Origin: Caldilineaceae bacterium
GTDB taxonomy: Bacteria; Chloroflexota; Anaerolineae; Caldilineales; Caldilineaceae
Assembly (NCBI GenBank): GCA_011523365.1
Contig: WTGY01000126.1
Span: 1 to 33,959, forward strand
Length of the DNA: 33,959 nt
Direction of reading: 5' to 3'
Shown: in pieces, positions 15,877-23,060 of the stretch
Layout: every line of letters starts with the position of its first letter
Numbering within the stretch: the stretch's first letter is position 1
Translations under genes and position numbers: made by a program
Notes under the pieces: generated by a model
What the model saw: the letters and a program-made list of their open reading frames with translations, nothing else
Told to the model about the DNA's origin: nothing
The model's database searches: none

Positions 15877-16503
15877 CTAGCTGAACCGCTCCTCCAGCCA
15901 GGGGTCCCCCTCCATGTGGTAACCGTAGCGTTCCCAGAAGCCGGGCCGGTCTCCGCGCATGAACTCCAATCCGCGCAGCCATTTGGCGCTCTTCCAGAAA
16001 TATTTCTTTGGCACCAGCAAACGCAGGGGATAGCCGTGGTCCGGTTCGATCGGCTTGCCCTGGTAGAGGTAGGCGAGCATTGTGTCGTCGTCGTCGAGCA
16101 CATCCAGGGCGATGTTTGTCGTATAGTCGCCGTCGCAATGGGCCATCACGTGCGTGGCAGACGGGTCGACCTCAATGTGACGCAGAAATTCACGCCAGGG
16201 CACACCCGTCCACGTCGTGTCCAGTTTGCTCCAGCGGGTGACGCAGTGAATGTCAACCGTCTGGGTCTTGGACGGCAGCGCCGTCAACGCCTCCCACGTG
16301 AAGCTCTTTTCCTGTGCAAGTCCGAAAACGCCCAGATCCCAACCATCCAGCGAAGCGTAATGATACGTCGGGCCATAGGTCAACACCGGAAATCGTTCGG
16401 TCACAAACTGGCCCGGCGGCACCCGCTCTTCGCGGGGATTGGTGGGCAGGTTCTTGACCCGCTTAAGCCGTTCGACCTTGCGAAAAGGATTTTCAATACG
16501 CAT
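15877..16503 (-). CDS. Sulfite-oxidase-like molybdopterin-dependent oxidoreductase
   Basis: 208 residues. One molybdopterin-binding domain of the sulfite oxidase/YedY family. The Mo-ligand Cys is C87 in [12 protein letters not shown]. Other family segments: [62 protein letters not shown]. There is no dimerisation or haem domain and no signal peptide, as in the short cytoplasmic YuiH-like group. The start is set by GGAGA 8 nt before ATG 16503; the longer frame has unrelated composition. It is 20 nt from the ribA-ribD start. Substrate unknown; the short form needs separate molybdenum cofactor genes. Confidence 0.88.
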   Translation of the reverse strand: MRIENPFRKVERLKRVKNLPTNPREERVPPGQFVTERFPVLTYGPTYHYASLDGWDLGVFGLAQEKSFTWEALTALPSKTQTVDIHCVTRWSKLDTTWTGVPWREFLRHIEVDPSATHVMAHCDGDYTTNIALDVLDDDDTMLAYLYQGKPIEPDHGYPLRLLVPKKYFWKSAKWLRGLEFMRGDRPGFWERYGYHMEGDPWLEERFS

Positions 16504-16582
16504 TATTTCATCTCCATATAGCGGACAGTGAAAGGAAACGCCGTCCCACTCCCCCGTAGTTGCAGTTGCTGACCACGAGCCC

Positions 16583-16604
16583 CTAATCACTATCCACTGC
16601 AGTA
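16583..16604 (-). repeat. Heptamer run encoding the fabF stop codon
   Basis: The minus strand reads CTGCAGTGGATAGTGATTAG, with units CAGTGGA, TAGTGAT, TAG. The TAG stop (16583-16585) and the last four residues (Val-Asp-Ser-Asp) come from it. Confidence 0.7.
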
Positions 16605-17857
16605 AAACGCTTGAGAACCAAGGAGGCGTTCTGCCCGCCGAGACCGAATCCGTTGCAAAGGCCGGCATTGACCCGGCAGGCGCGGCTGACGTTGGGCACG
16701 TAGTCCAGGTCGCAGTCCGGATCCCGCTCATTGTAGTTGATCGTCGGTGCAATGCGCTGCGTCTGCATCGCCTGCACCAGCGCGGCCGCGCTCTGCGCGC
16801 CGGCTGCGCCCATCGCGTGGCCGATACTGCTCTTGAGGCTGGTGACCGGAATGTTGTAGGCGTCCTCGCCGAAGATCCGTTTGATGGCCGCTGTCTCCGA
16901 TCTGTCGTTCAGAATTGTGCCGGTGCCGTGAGCGACGATCCAGTCGATCTCGTCGGTGCCGAGGCCGCTCTCCTGCAGCGCGATGCGCATACATTCGGTT
17001 GCGCCATGCCCGCCCGGTTCCGGGGCCACCATGTCGAAGGCGTCTTCACTCAGCCCGTAGCCTGCGAACTCGGCCAGGATCTGCGCGCCGCGCGCCTGCG
17101 CATGTTCCAGCGTTTCCAGCACAAACGCAGCCGAACCCTCGCCCACGACCATGCCGTCCCTGTCGCCGCTGAAGGGCCGGCAGGCGCTTTCCGGCTCGTC
17201 GTTGCGTGTGCTGGCCGCGCCCAGGCGGCTGAACGTGGAGATCGCCATCTTGGTCAGGTAGCCCTCCGCCCCGCCGGTCAGCATCACATCCGCCTCCCCG
17301 CGCTGGAGTCGCCGCGCGGCTTCCCCGATGCTGGTGATGCCGGTCGCGCACGCCGTCACCTGGCTGTTAGTGGGGCCGGTGATGCCGTGCTTGATGGCGA
17401 TGAATGTCGGCGCGCTGCTGATCAATGCGGCGGTGGCGCTGGCCGGATTGAAGCGTTTGGGGCCGTTTTCCTCCAGCTTGCGGCCCTCCTCCTCAACAAT
17501 GTCCCAGCCGCCGAAGGCCAGCCCCATCTCCACGCCGACGCGCGAGCGGTCCTCCTGCGAAAGGTCCAGACCGGAGCGGTCCAGCGCCTCCTGCGTCGCC
17601 TTCCACGCCAGCTGCGTGCCGCGGCTGGTGCGCCGCACGTCTTTACGGTCCATGTAGTCGCGCGGCTCCCAATCGTTGACTCTGGCGGTGATCTGCGTGG
17701 GGAAATCGGTCGCGTCCCAGTGAAGAATAGGGCCGGTGCCCGACTTACCCGCCATCAACCCGGCCCAGGAGCTTTCCAGATCGTGCCCCAGTGGCGTCAC
17801 CATCCCAATCCCGGTGACAACCACGCGCCGGGTCGGGCCTCTCTCATTTCCGTTCAT
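16583..17857 (-). CDS. fabF: Beta-ketoacyl-ACP synthase II
   Basis: 424 residues. Condenses malonyl-ACP with acyl-ACP in fatty-acid elongation. The catalytic Cys-His-His triad is present: C170 ([10 protein letters not shown]), H310 (VAHGTGT), H347 ([11 protein letters not shown]). Start [20 protein letters not shown] chosen by family alignment; no good ribosome site is seen. No acpP, fabD, fabG or fabH is adjacent, so it is a stand-alone copy. It could serve house-keeping lipid synthesis or a dedicated pathway. The C-terminal tail TAVDSD is encoded by the heptamer repeat, so the natural end of the protein has been replaced by repeat DNA. Confidence 0.93.
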   Translation of the reverse strand: MNGNERGPTRRVVVTGIGMVTPLGHDLESSWAGLMAGKSGTGPILHWDATDFPTQITARVNDWEPRDYMDRKDVRRTSRGTQLAWKATQEALDRSGLDLSQEDRSRVGVEMGLAFGGWDIVEEEGRKLEENGPKRFNPASATAALISSAPTFIAIKHGITGPTNSQVTACATGITSIGEAARRLQRGEADVMLTGGAEGYLTKMAISTFSRLGAASTRNDEPESACRPFSGDRDGMVVGEGSAAFVLETLEHAQARGAQILAEFAGYGLSEDAFDMVAPEPGGHGATECMRIALQESGLGTDEIDWIVAHGTGTILNDRSETAAIKRIFGEDAYNIPVTSLKSSIGHAMGAAGAQSAAALVQAMQTQRIAPTINYNERDPDCDLDYVPNVSRACRVNAGLCNGFGLGGQNASLVLKRFTAVDSD

Positions 17858-17915
17858 CTCAAAGTTTCTCGTATGTTCCCCACACTTCCCAATATCTGGC
17901 CGTCCCTGGTGTTTC

Positions 17916-17950
17916 TGACCACTAACCACTAGCCACTGACCACTGCAGTT
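17916..17950 (-). repeat. Heptamer array at 3' end of carbamoyltransferase gene
   Basis: Plus-strand units TGACCAC, TAACCAC, TAGCCAC, TGACCAC, TGCAGTT: five exact 7-bp units. The TAA stop begins at its last bases (17949-17951). Confidence 0.92.
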
Positions 17951-18926
17951 AACGCATCGTCAGCGCCATAACCGCCTTTTGGGCGTGCATCCTGTTCTCC
18001 GCCTCATCGTAAACGATCGACTGGGGCCCGTCGATGACCTCGTCGGTGACTTCGATGTTGCGGTCCGCCGGCAGACAGTGCATGTACAGGGCATTCTCGT
18101 TGGCCAGGGCCATGCGGCGGGCGTCGGTGATCCAGTCGGTGTACTGGCGACCGATGCGCGCGCTCTCCTCGTCGTCATCGGTCGTCAGCAGCGCGCCCCA
18201 GCTCTTCGGGTAGAGGATGTCGGCACCCTTGAAGCCGGCGTCGAAATCGTCGAGAATCTCGAAGCTGCCGCCGTGCTGCGCGACATTGTCCTGGGCCTGC
18301 TGGACGATGTCCGGCATCAGCTTGTATTCCGGCGGATGGGTCAGCCGCACGTTCATGCCGAAGCGGGTCATCTGCAGGACCAGGCTCTGCGGCACCGAGA
18401 TTGGCTTCTGGTAGCTGCTCGCATAGGCCCAGCTGACGTTGATCGTCTTGCCCCGGGGATCGCCGACCTTCTCGACGATCGTCATCAGATCGGCCAGGAT
18501 CTGGAACGGATGGTAGATGTCGCACTGCATGTTCAACACCGGCGCGCGGCTGGCGTCCGCCACGCTGTTGATGTAGTCGTTGCCGATCTCCCAGTCGCAC
18601 TGGCGGATGGCGATGCCGTCATAGTAGCGTCCAAAGATTTCACCGATCTCCTTGCCGGTATCGCCATGGCTGATCTGTGTCGTCTCGTGGTCGATGAACG
18701 CCGCATGCCCTCCCAGCTGGGCCATACCGGCCTCGAAGCTGGAGCGAGTGCGCGTGCTGGTGAAGAAGAAGAGCATGGCCAGCGCTTTGTCGCGTAAAAG
18801 CGGATGACCAATCCCCAGCGCACGCTCCCGTTTGAGCGTAAGCGCAACGTCCAGGACCGTCTCGATCTCCTCCTTCGAGAAGTCCATATCACTGATAAAA
18901 TCGCGACCGCGCAAATCGGTTTGCAT
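17949..18926 (-). CDS. ygeW: Knotted carbamoyltransferase, YgeW-like
   Basis: 325 residues of the aspartate/ornithine carbamoyltransferase fold. Carbamoyl-phosphate motif STRTR (57-61), HPFQ (139-142) and HCLPADR (283-289). The proline-containing loop SSYQKPISVPQ (170-180) is typical of the knotted subgroup (YgeW, acetyl- and succinylornithine enzymes), not of ordinary OTC. WAYASSY and ADILYPKSWG closely resemble YgeW. In E. coli YgeW sits with a carbamate kinase; the same pairing is seen here. Likely role: phosphorolysis of a ureido compound to carbamoyl phosphate plus an amine, feeding the kinase. AGGAG lies 9 nt before the ATG. It may be annotated elsewhere as ornithine carbamoyltransferase. 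Confidence 0.85.
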   Translation of the reverse strand: MQTDLRGRDFISDMDFSKEEIETVLDVALTLKRERALGIGHPLLRDKALAMLFFFTSTRTRSSFEAGMAQLGGHAAFIDHETTQISHGDTGKEIGEIFGRYYDGIAIRQCDWEIGNDYINSVADASRAPVLNMQCDIYHPFQILADLMTIVEKVGDPRGKTINVSWAYASSYQKPISVPQSLVLQMTRFGMNVRLTHPPEYKLMPDIVQQAQDNVAQHGGSFEILDDFDAGFKGADILYPKSWGALLTTDDDEESARIGRQYTDWITDARRMALANENALYMHCLPADRNIEVTDEVIDGPQSIVYDEAENRMHAQKAVMALTMR

Positions 18927-19031
18927 ACAAGCCTACTCCTGATTCTATGTTAAAGATTTCCTATTCAGCTTTCAGTAACTGCAACTCCACTCGTTCACAC
19001 AGCGCTCACTCCATCGTCCACACGCGGCGCC

Positions 19032-19080
19032 ACTGAAAACGAAAAACTAACAGCTAACAACGAAAAACTACAAACTAATC
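19032..19080 (-). repeat. Heptamer array containing the carbamate kinase stop codon
   Basis: Plus-strand units ACTGAAA, ACGAAAA, ACTAACA, GCTAACA, ACGAAAA, ACTACAA, ACTAATC: seven 7-bp units. The TAG stop (19068-19070) lies inside unit 6, and the last residues Ile-Ser-Leu are read from the array. Confidence 0.92.
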
Positions 19081-20069
19081 CTCGTCCCCGTCTCCCCTGC
19101 CAGCGCTCGTCCCAGATTCTGCGGATTCGTGATCAGGCAGTGGGCGTGAGGACTGCTGCTGCTTTCCAGAAATTCGATACAGGCGTCGATCTTGGGCTGC
19201 ATACTGCCGGCGGCAAAATGCCCCTCCCCCCGGTACCGTTTGGCCTCGGCCACGGTGATTTGGTCCAGATCGACCTGTTCGGGCGTGCCAAAGTTCAGGG
19301 CCACCTTCTCCACGCCGGTGCTGATTAGAAACAGGTCGGCCCCCAAATCCACCGCCAGCAAACTGCTCGCTATGTCCTTGTCGATCACCGCGGAGACGCC
19401 CCGCAGCGTGCCGTCGGCGTCGCGCACCACCGGTATGCCGCCTCCCCCGCAGGCCACCACCACCCAGCCCATTTCCACCGCCTGGCGGACCGCCTCGATC
19501 TCGACGATCTCAACCGGCCTCGGGCTGGAAACAACCCGCCGCCAGCCGCGCCCGGCATCCTCGACAACGTGCCAGCCCCTGCTCTCAAAAGAGCGCGCCG
19601 TCTCTTCATCCAGAAAACTGCCGATCGGCTTGGATGGACTGTCGAACGCCGGGTCGCTCTCGTCCACGCGCGTCTGCGTGATAATGGTTGTGGTCTCACG
19701 CCCGATCTGCCGCTCGCGAAAGTCGTTGTTGAGCGCCTGCTGCAGCATGAAGCCGATGCTGCCCTGCGTGTCCGCGACGACCAGGGTGAGGGGAATCGTG
19801 TGGACTTCGCCGAGGGCAAGTTCGTTGCGCCGCAGGATAAACCCCACCTGCGGCCCGTTACCGTGCGTGACGACAACGCCCTGCCAGCCGCTCTCCAGCA
19901 TCCCCGCAATCTGCCCGGTCGTCTCATGCACCGCGTCCCACTGGTGGACGATCTCCGGCCGGCTGCTGTCGGCAATCAGGGAGTTGCCGCCAATCGCGAC
20001 GACAGCCAAATTGGTTGCGCAGGAAGAACCGTTGTCATCGGCGCCGGTATGGGAGCTGTGCTCTGTCAT
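19068..20069 (-). CDS. arcC: Carbamate kinase
   Basis: 333 residues. Transfers phosphate from carbamoyl phosphate to ADP, yielding ATP, CO2 and ammonia. Family motifs: VVAIGGNSLI, VVTHGNGPQVGFILRR, ITQTRVDESDPAF, KPIGSFLDEE, VVACGGGGIPV, DKDIASSLLAVDLGAD, STGVEKVALNFG and FAAGSMQPKI. Start MTEHSSHTG at 20069 is supported by the strong promoter about 60 bp upstream; the longer frame would run into it. The N-terminus has ~20 extra polar residues before the first strand. It is followed by the YgeW-like carbamoyltransferase with a 141-bp gap. No arginine deiminase is present, so the pair likely serves a ureido catabolic route other than the standard ADI pathway. Confidence 0.93.
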   Translation of the reverse strand: MTEHSSHTGADDNGSSCATNLAVVAIGGNSLIADSSRPEIVHQWDAVHETTGQIAGMLESGWQGVVVTHGNGPQVGFILRRNELALGEVHTIPLTLVVADTQGSIGFMLQQALNNDFRERQIGRETTTIITQTRVDESDPAFDSPSKPIGSFLDEETARSFESRGWHVVEDAGRGWRRVVSSPRPVEIVEIEAVRQAVEMGWVVVACGGGGIPVVRDADGTLRGVSAVIDKDIASSLLAVDLGADLFLISTGVEKVALNFGTPEQVDLDQITVAEAKRYRGEGHFAAGSMQPKIDACIEFLESSSSPHAHCLITNPQNLGRALAGETGTRISL

Positions 20070-20126
20070 TGCCGGTTTCCGTCCGCGAAAACAAATCCGC
20101 TGTCGATCAGCGGATGCGGTCCCATG

Positions 20127-20155
20127 ATTATAAGAATCGACACCAGAAAAGTCAA
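20127..20155 (-). promoter_or_regulatory. Strong sigma-70-type promoter of carbamate kinase gene
   Basis: Minus strand: -35 TTGACT (20150-20155), exactly 17 bp, -10 TATAAT (20127-20132). Predicted start near 20120 gives a leader of about 50 nt. It is the best promoter in the window and stands 39 bp from the edge of the dispersed repeat. Confidence 0.7.
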
Positions 20156-20269
20156 TGCAGCTTCCTGCGTGGGGTGCATCCCAAAACGGGGGTGAGCAGT
20201 CGCATACCTCTGGAGGCACCCAAGCCATGGTCAGTTCCCGCTCCAGTTTCCGCCAGAATAAGTGCCGCC

Positions 20270-20297
20270 ACTGACTACTAACTACTAGCTACTGCAG
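20270..20297. repeat. Heptamer array inside dispersed repeat A
   Basis: Plus-strand units ACTGACT, ACTAACT, ACTAGCT, ACTGCAG. It is the only part of the long repeat where the two copies differ strongly, as expected for an independently evolving array. Confidence 0.88.
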
Positions 20298-20301
20298 TTC
20301 T

Positions 20302-20362
20302 GGGCGGTCGGGCCTATTCGGCCCTCCCTTGTGCGGGGGCTCCGCCCCCGCAACGCCCCCCC
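20302..20362 (+). repeat. 61-bp GC-hairpin module, copy 2
   Basis: Base-for-base the same as 6278-6338, including the 9-bp GC stem with TCC loop. Here it forms the right end of dispersed repeat A. Confidence 0.92.
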
Positions 20363-20736
20363 AACAACATGCCTCGCCGACCGGGTGTCGATATTGGTGA
20401 CAGGTGCCTAATCGAAGGTGTCTAGCCAGACCACGTCCCGCCAGTCCCATCAGATCCCCTTATGTGCCGGCCCTCGCACCCTTCCCAACTGACGGACTCC
20501 ACCATACGGCCAGGCCTGGCGCCTGGACTGCGTCTCGCCCAAAGACGGTAAGCAACGCCAGCCACCGCTGGCACTGACGCCCCGCCAGACTGTTCCCACC
20601 CCAAAATTGGACTGCACCCTCCTGCGCGGCGCGTTACCCAGAGACGTCTGCCGTCGTCAGGACAAGAGAGTATACTACGTACATGAGGACTTTCTTCAGG
20701 GGTGTCTGGGGCAGGCGGGCTGGGGGAGCGGCTATA

Positions 20737-22194
20737 TCATATACCTTGGCTCGTTGTCCGGCCTTCGGGGTCTGCTTCACTGTGTGCAGGTGCAAGATTC
20801 TGAAGACCCTCTCCCCGCACCAGCGGCAACCGGATCGTAAATGTGCTACCCTGCCCCACGCCTGCGCTGGCTACGTCAATCTCACCGTCGTGGGCCTCGA
20901 CGAGCGCCTGCGCGATCGCCAGCCCCAGCCCAACGCCGCCGGTGTCCCGGGTCCGATTTCTGTCCACCCGGTAAAAGCGGTCAAAGACGTGTGGAATGTC
21001 CTCTGCAGCAATGCCTTCACCGCTGTCGGCAACTGTAATCGCGGCCGTCTCTTCTTCCGTCTGTAACGAAATTGAGATGACCCCGCCGGATGGCGTGTGC
21101 TGCAATGCGTTTGCAAGGAGATTCTGCAGAGCCTGGGCGATTCGGAACCGGTCAACGGCAGCAAAAACCGGTGACGGCGGGAGACCGGTTTGCAGCGCGA
21201 TACGCTTCTCTCCCGCCAGTGGCAAAAAGAGTTCTGCCATCTCCTCCAGCAAAACGCTCAAACCAATGAGGCTGCGCTGCAGCGGCAACTGGCGCGCCTC
21301 CGCCTGCGCCAACAGTCGCAGATCGTCGACCAGCCGGTGCAGATGCCGGGTCTGGTCATACAGGCGTGTGATCTCCGCCTTTTCAAGAGGGTAGACATCG
21401 TCCAGAATTGCCCGCAGGTTGCCTTCCAGAACCGTAAGCGGCGTGCGCAGCTCATGGGCAATGTCGTTCAGCATGTTACGGCGCAGCGTCTCCGCGTCTT
21501 CCAGGGCAGCAGCCATCCTGTTGAAGGAATGTGACACCTCCCGCACTTCGGCGCTGCCCTGTTCTGCCACGCGAAAACTGAGATCGCCCTTGGCGATGGC
21601 CTGCGTCCCACTCACAAGATGAATGAGGGGCGCAGACAGCCAGCGGCTGACCAACATGCCGAAGACGATCGCCAGTATGGCGCCAAGCAGAAGAAGCTGC
21701 AACAAGAACGCGCTGGTCCGCTCCGCAAGGCCTGCCGGGATGTCATCCGGTGCTGAAAAAGAAAAGACACGCCCAGGCGGCCGCTGCTGGTGGACCAGGT
21801 CGAGGAAGCCGACGATCTGCCCTTCGACACGGATGGGTAGAGACTGCTGCAACTGGTGAGTCTCCAGGTGGTCTGGCCTCTCCGTGCCCGCGGTTGCGTA
21901 GAGAACCTGCCCTTCCGGGTCGGTAAGTATCAGGATTCTTCTGCGGGCTGCAGTGAAAAATAGAGCGGAATCGGCTCCCTCCAGCAATGTTGAGACGTCC
22001 TGCCAGCTGCCATGGCTGGCATAATGCTCTTCCAATTGATTCGTTAGGCCAGCCGGCCTCTCAAAATAGAAGAGAGCCAGCGAGCGCAGATTACTGTCGT
22101 TGAAGAACCGTCGCGCCGTGACCGAAATGGTGCCAAAGGTGATAACGATGATCGCCGCAAATGCCAGGCTTAACCGCACCCATAGCCGGTTCAT
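20737..22194 (-). CDS. Membrane sensor histidine kinase
   Basis: 485 residues. Transmembrane helix 1 at ~5-27, extracytoplasmic sensor ~28-160, helix 2 at ~161-183, HAMP ~184-235, HisKA with phospho-acceptor H247 (NDIAHELRTPLTVLEGN), and HATPase_c with the N box (LLANALQHTPSGG), VADSGEGI, FDRFYRVDRNRTRDTGG and GLGLAIAQALVEAHDG. Domain order is that of BaeS/CpxA-like kinases. The start ATG overlaps the regulator stop (ATGA, 22191-22194), so the two are translationally coupled. It probably senses an envelope-active compound or stress and phosphorylates the upstream regulator, which sits just after the MacAB-type genes. Confidence 0.95.
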   Translation of the reverse strand: MNRLWVRLSLAFAAIIVITFGTISVTARRFFNDSNLRSLALFYFERPAGLTNQLEEHYASHGSWQDVSTLLEGADSALFFTAARRRILILTDPEGQVLYATAGTERPDHLETHQLQQSLPIRVEGQIVGFLDLVHQQRPPGRVFSFSAPDDIPAGLAERTSAFLLQLLLLGAILAIVFGMLVSRWLSAPLIHLVSGTQAIAKGDLSFRVAEQGSAEVREVSHSFNRMAAALEDAETLRRNMLNDIAHELRTPLTVLEGNLRAILDDVYPLEKAEITRLYDQTRHLHRLVDDLRLLAQAEARQLPLQRSLIGLSVLLEEMAELFLPLAGEKRIALQTGLPPSPVFAAVDRFRIAQALQNLLANALQHTPSGGVISISLQTEEETAAITVADSGEGIAAEDIPHVFDRFYRVDRNRTRDTGGVGLGLAIAQALVEAHDGEIDVASAGVGQGSTFTIRLPLVRGEGLQNLAPAHSEADPEGRTTSQGI

Positions 22195-22892
22195 TCCCGC
22201 TCTCCAGCCAGCCGGTAGCCAACGCCGTAGACCGTCTGGACAAGCTGCGGCTTACGCGGGTCTGCCTCGATCTTGCGGCGCAGGTTCTTGATGTGGCTGT
22301 CCAGCATCCGGTCGGCGCCGCTGTAATCGTACCCCAATGCCCTGTCCATCAGTTCCGTGCGTGTGAAGACATAGCCGGGGCTTTTCATCAGCGTCTGCAG
22401 AAGACTGAACTCCGTCGGCGTCAGTTCCACGGCCGTGCCCCGCACCTGCACGTCGCGGCGCTCCACGTCCATCTGTAGAGCCCCAACAATCAACTTCGTC
22501 GCTCGCCCCGTGCTCCGCTGGCTGCGCCGCAGCAGCGCCCGCACTCGCGCCACCACTTCACGCGGATTGAACGGCTTCGTAACATAATCGTCCGCACCCA
22601 GCTCCAGGCCGATGATCTTGTCCGTATCCTCGACCCGCGCCGTCAGCATGATGATCAGCGTGTTCGCCAGCTTCTCGTCGCCGCGGACCGTACGGGTGAC
22701 CTCCCAACCATCCCTGTCCGGCAGCATCAGGTCCAGCAACATCAAGTCAGGCGACTCCCGCCGTAACGCATTAAGAGCGGTTTCGCCGTCATAGGCGACA
22801 GATACGGCGTACCGCTCCCGCTCCAAATAGCTCCTCAGCAGGCGCACGATTTCGCGATCGTCGTCAACGATCAGAATGCGTTCTTCCGGCAT
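22191..22892 (-). CDS. OmpR/PhoB-family response regulator
   Basis: 233 residues from ATG 22892. Receiver domain with acidic pocket D10-D12, phospho-acceptor D54 (LLDLMLPDRDG), T84 and K106 (VTKPF). The winged-helix DNA-binding domain runs from ~135 to 230 (VELTPTEFSLLQTLMKSPG, DRMLDSHIKNLRRKIE, VYGVGYRLAG). AGGAGGA is 18 nt before the ATG, too far to be used in the normal way. A -10 box ends 7 nt before the ATG, so the message may be leaderless. An upstream in-frame ATG (22943) exists but adds 17 residues unlike the family. Partner kinase follows with a 4-nt overlap. Confidence 0.95.
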   Translation of the reverse strand: MPEERILIVDDDREIVRLLRSYLERERYAVSVAYDGETALNALRRESPDLMLLDLMLPDRDGWEVTRTVRGDEKLANTLIIMLTARVEDTDKIIGLELGADDYVTKPFNPREVVARVRALLRRSQRSTGRATKLIVGALQMDVERRDVQVRGTAVELTPTEFSLLQTLMKSPGYVFTRTELMDRALGYDYSGADRMLDSHIKNLRRKIEADPRKPQLVQTVYGVGYRLAGERE

Positions 22893-22898
22893 AGGCCC

Positions 22899-22927
22899 GT
22901 TATAACTGGTTCCTCCTGCGAGGGCAA
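22899..22927 (-). promoter_or_regulatory. Possible leaderless promoter of response regulator
   Basis: Minus strand: TTGCCC (22922-22927), 17-bp spacer, TATAAC (22899-22904). The expected start lies at 22892, the A of the ATG. It would let regulator and kinase be made apart from the efflux genes. Confidence 0.38.
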
Positions 22928-23046
22928 GCTGCTCGACTGGCATGGCGTCAGGGTCTCTCGCGTCTGTGCGGCTCAGACTGTCAGCATATGAGCTCTGGTG
23001 GATTCAGCGCAATCTGCTCCTGCAGCATGCGCCGCTCCCAGCCCAC

Positions 23047-23060
23047 TTCTCTCTCGCCTC
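23047..23060 (-). repeat. GAGGAGA-type heptamers at 3' end of adaptor gene
   Basis: Two plus-strand units TTCTCTC and TCGCCTC abut the TAA stop (23061-23063) of the efflux adaptor gene. Confidence 0.45.

Larger units (their letters stand above)
20171..20362. repeat. Dispersed non-coding repeat, long copy A
   Basis: Aligns without gaps to 33791-33959; by eye I count 23 differences in 169 positions (~86% identity). Parts in order: GGGTGC...GCACCC inverted ends (20172-20220), a conserved stretch with AAGCCATGGTCAGTT, a 4-unit heptamer array (20270-20297), then the 61-bp hairpin module (20302-20362). No coding capacity. Confidence 0.9.
20070..20736. other. Long intergenic region with promoter, dispersed repeat and unassigned DNA
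   Basis: About 670 bp. It holds the carbamate kinase promoter (20127-20155), the dispersed repeat (20171-20362), and from 20363 to 20736 about 375 bp in which I see no gene, hairpin terminator or RNA. TATACT at 20672-20677 has no -35 partner. Frames here lack any family resemblance. Confidence 0.5.

Noticed and set aside
19032..19080. CRISPR-like short repeats
   Set aside because: Units are 7 bp without spacers, so they are simple tandem repeats and not a CRISPR array.
20683..21066. Open frame of 127 codons downstream of the dispersed repeat
   Set aside because: Runs antisense into the 3' end of the histidine kinase gene; the TATACT nearby has no -35 partner.
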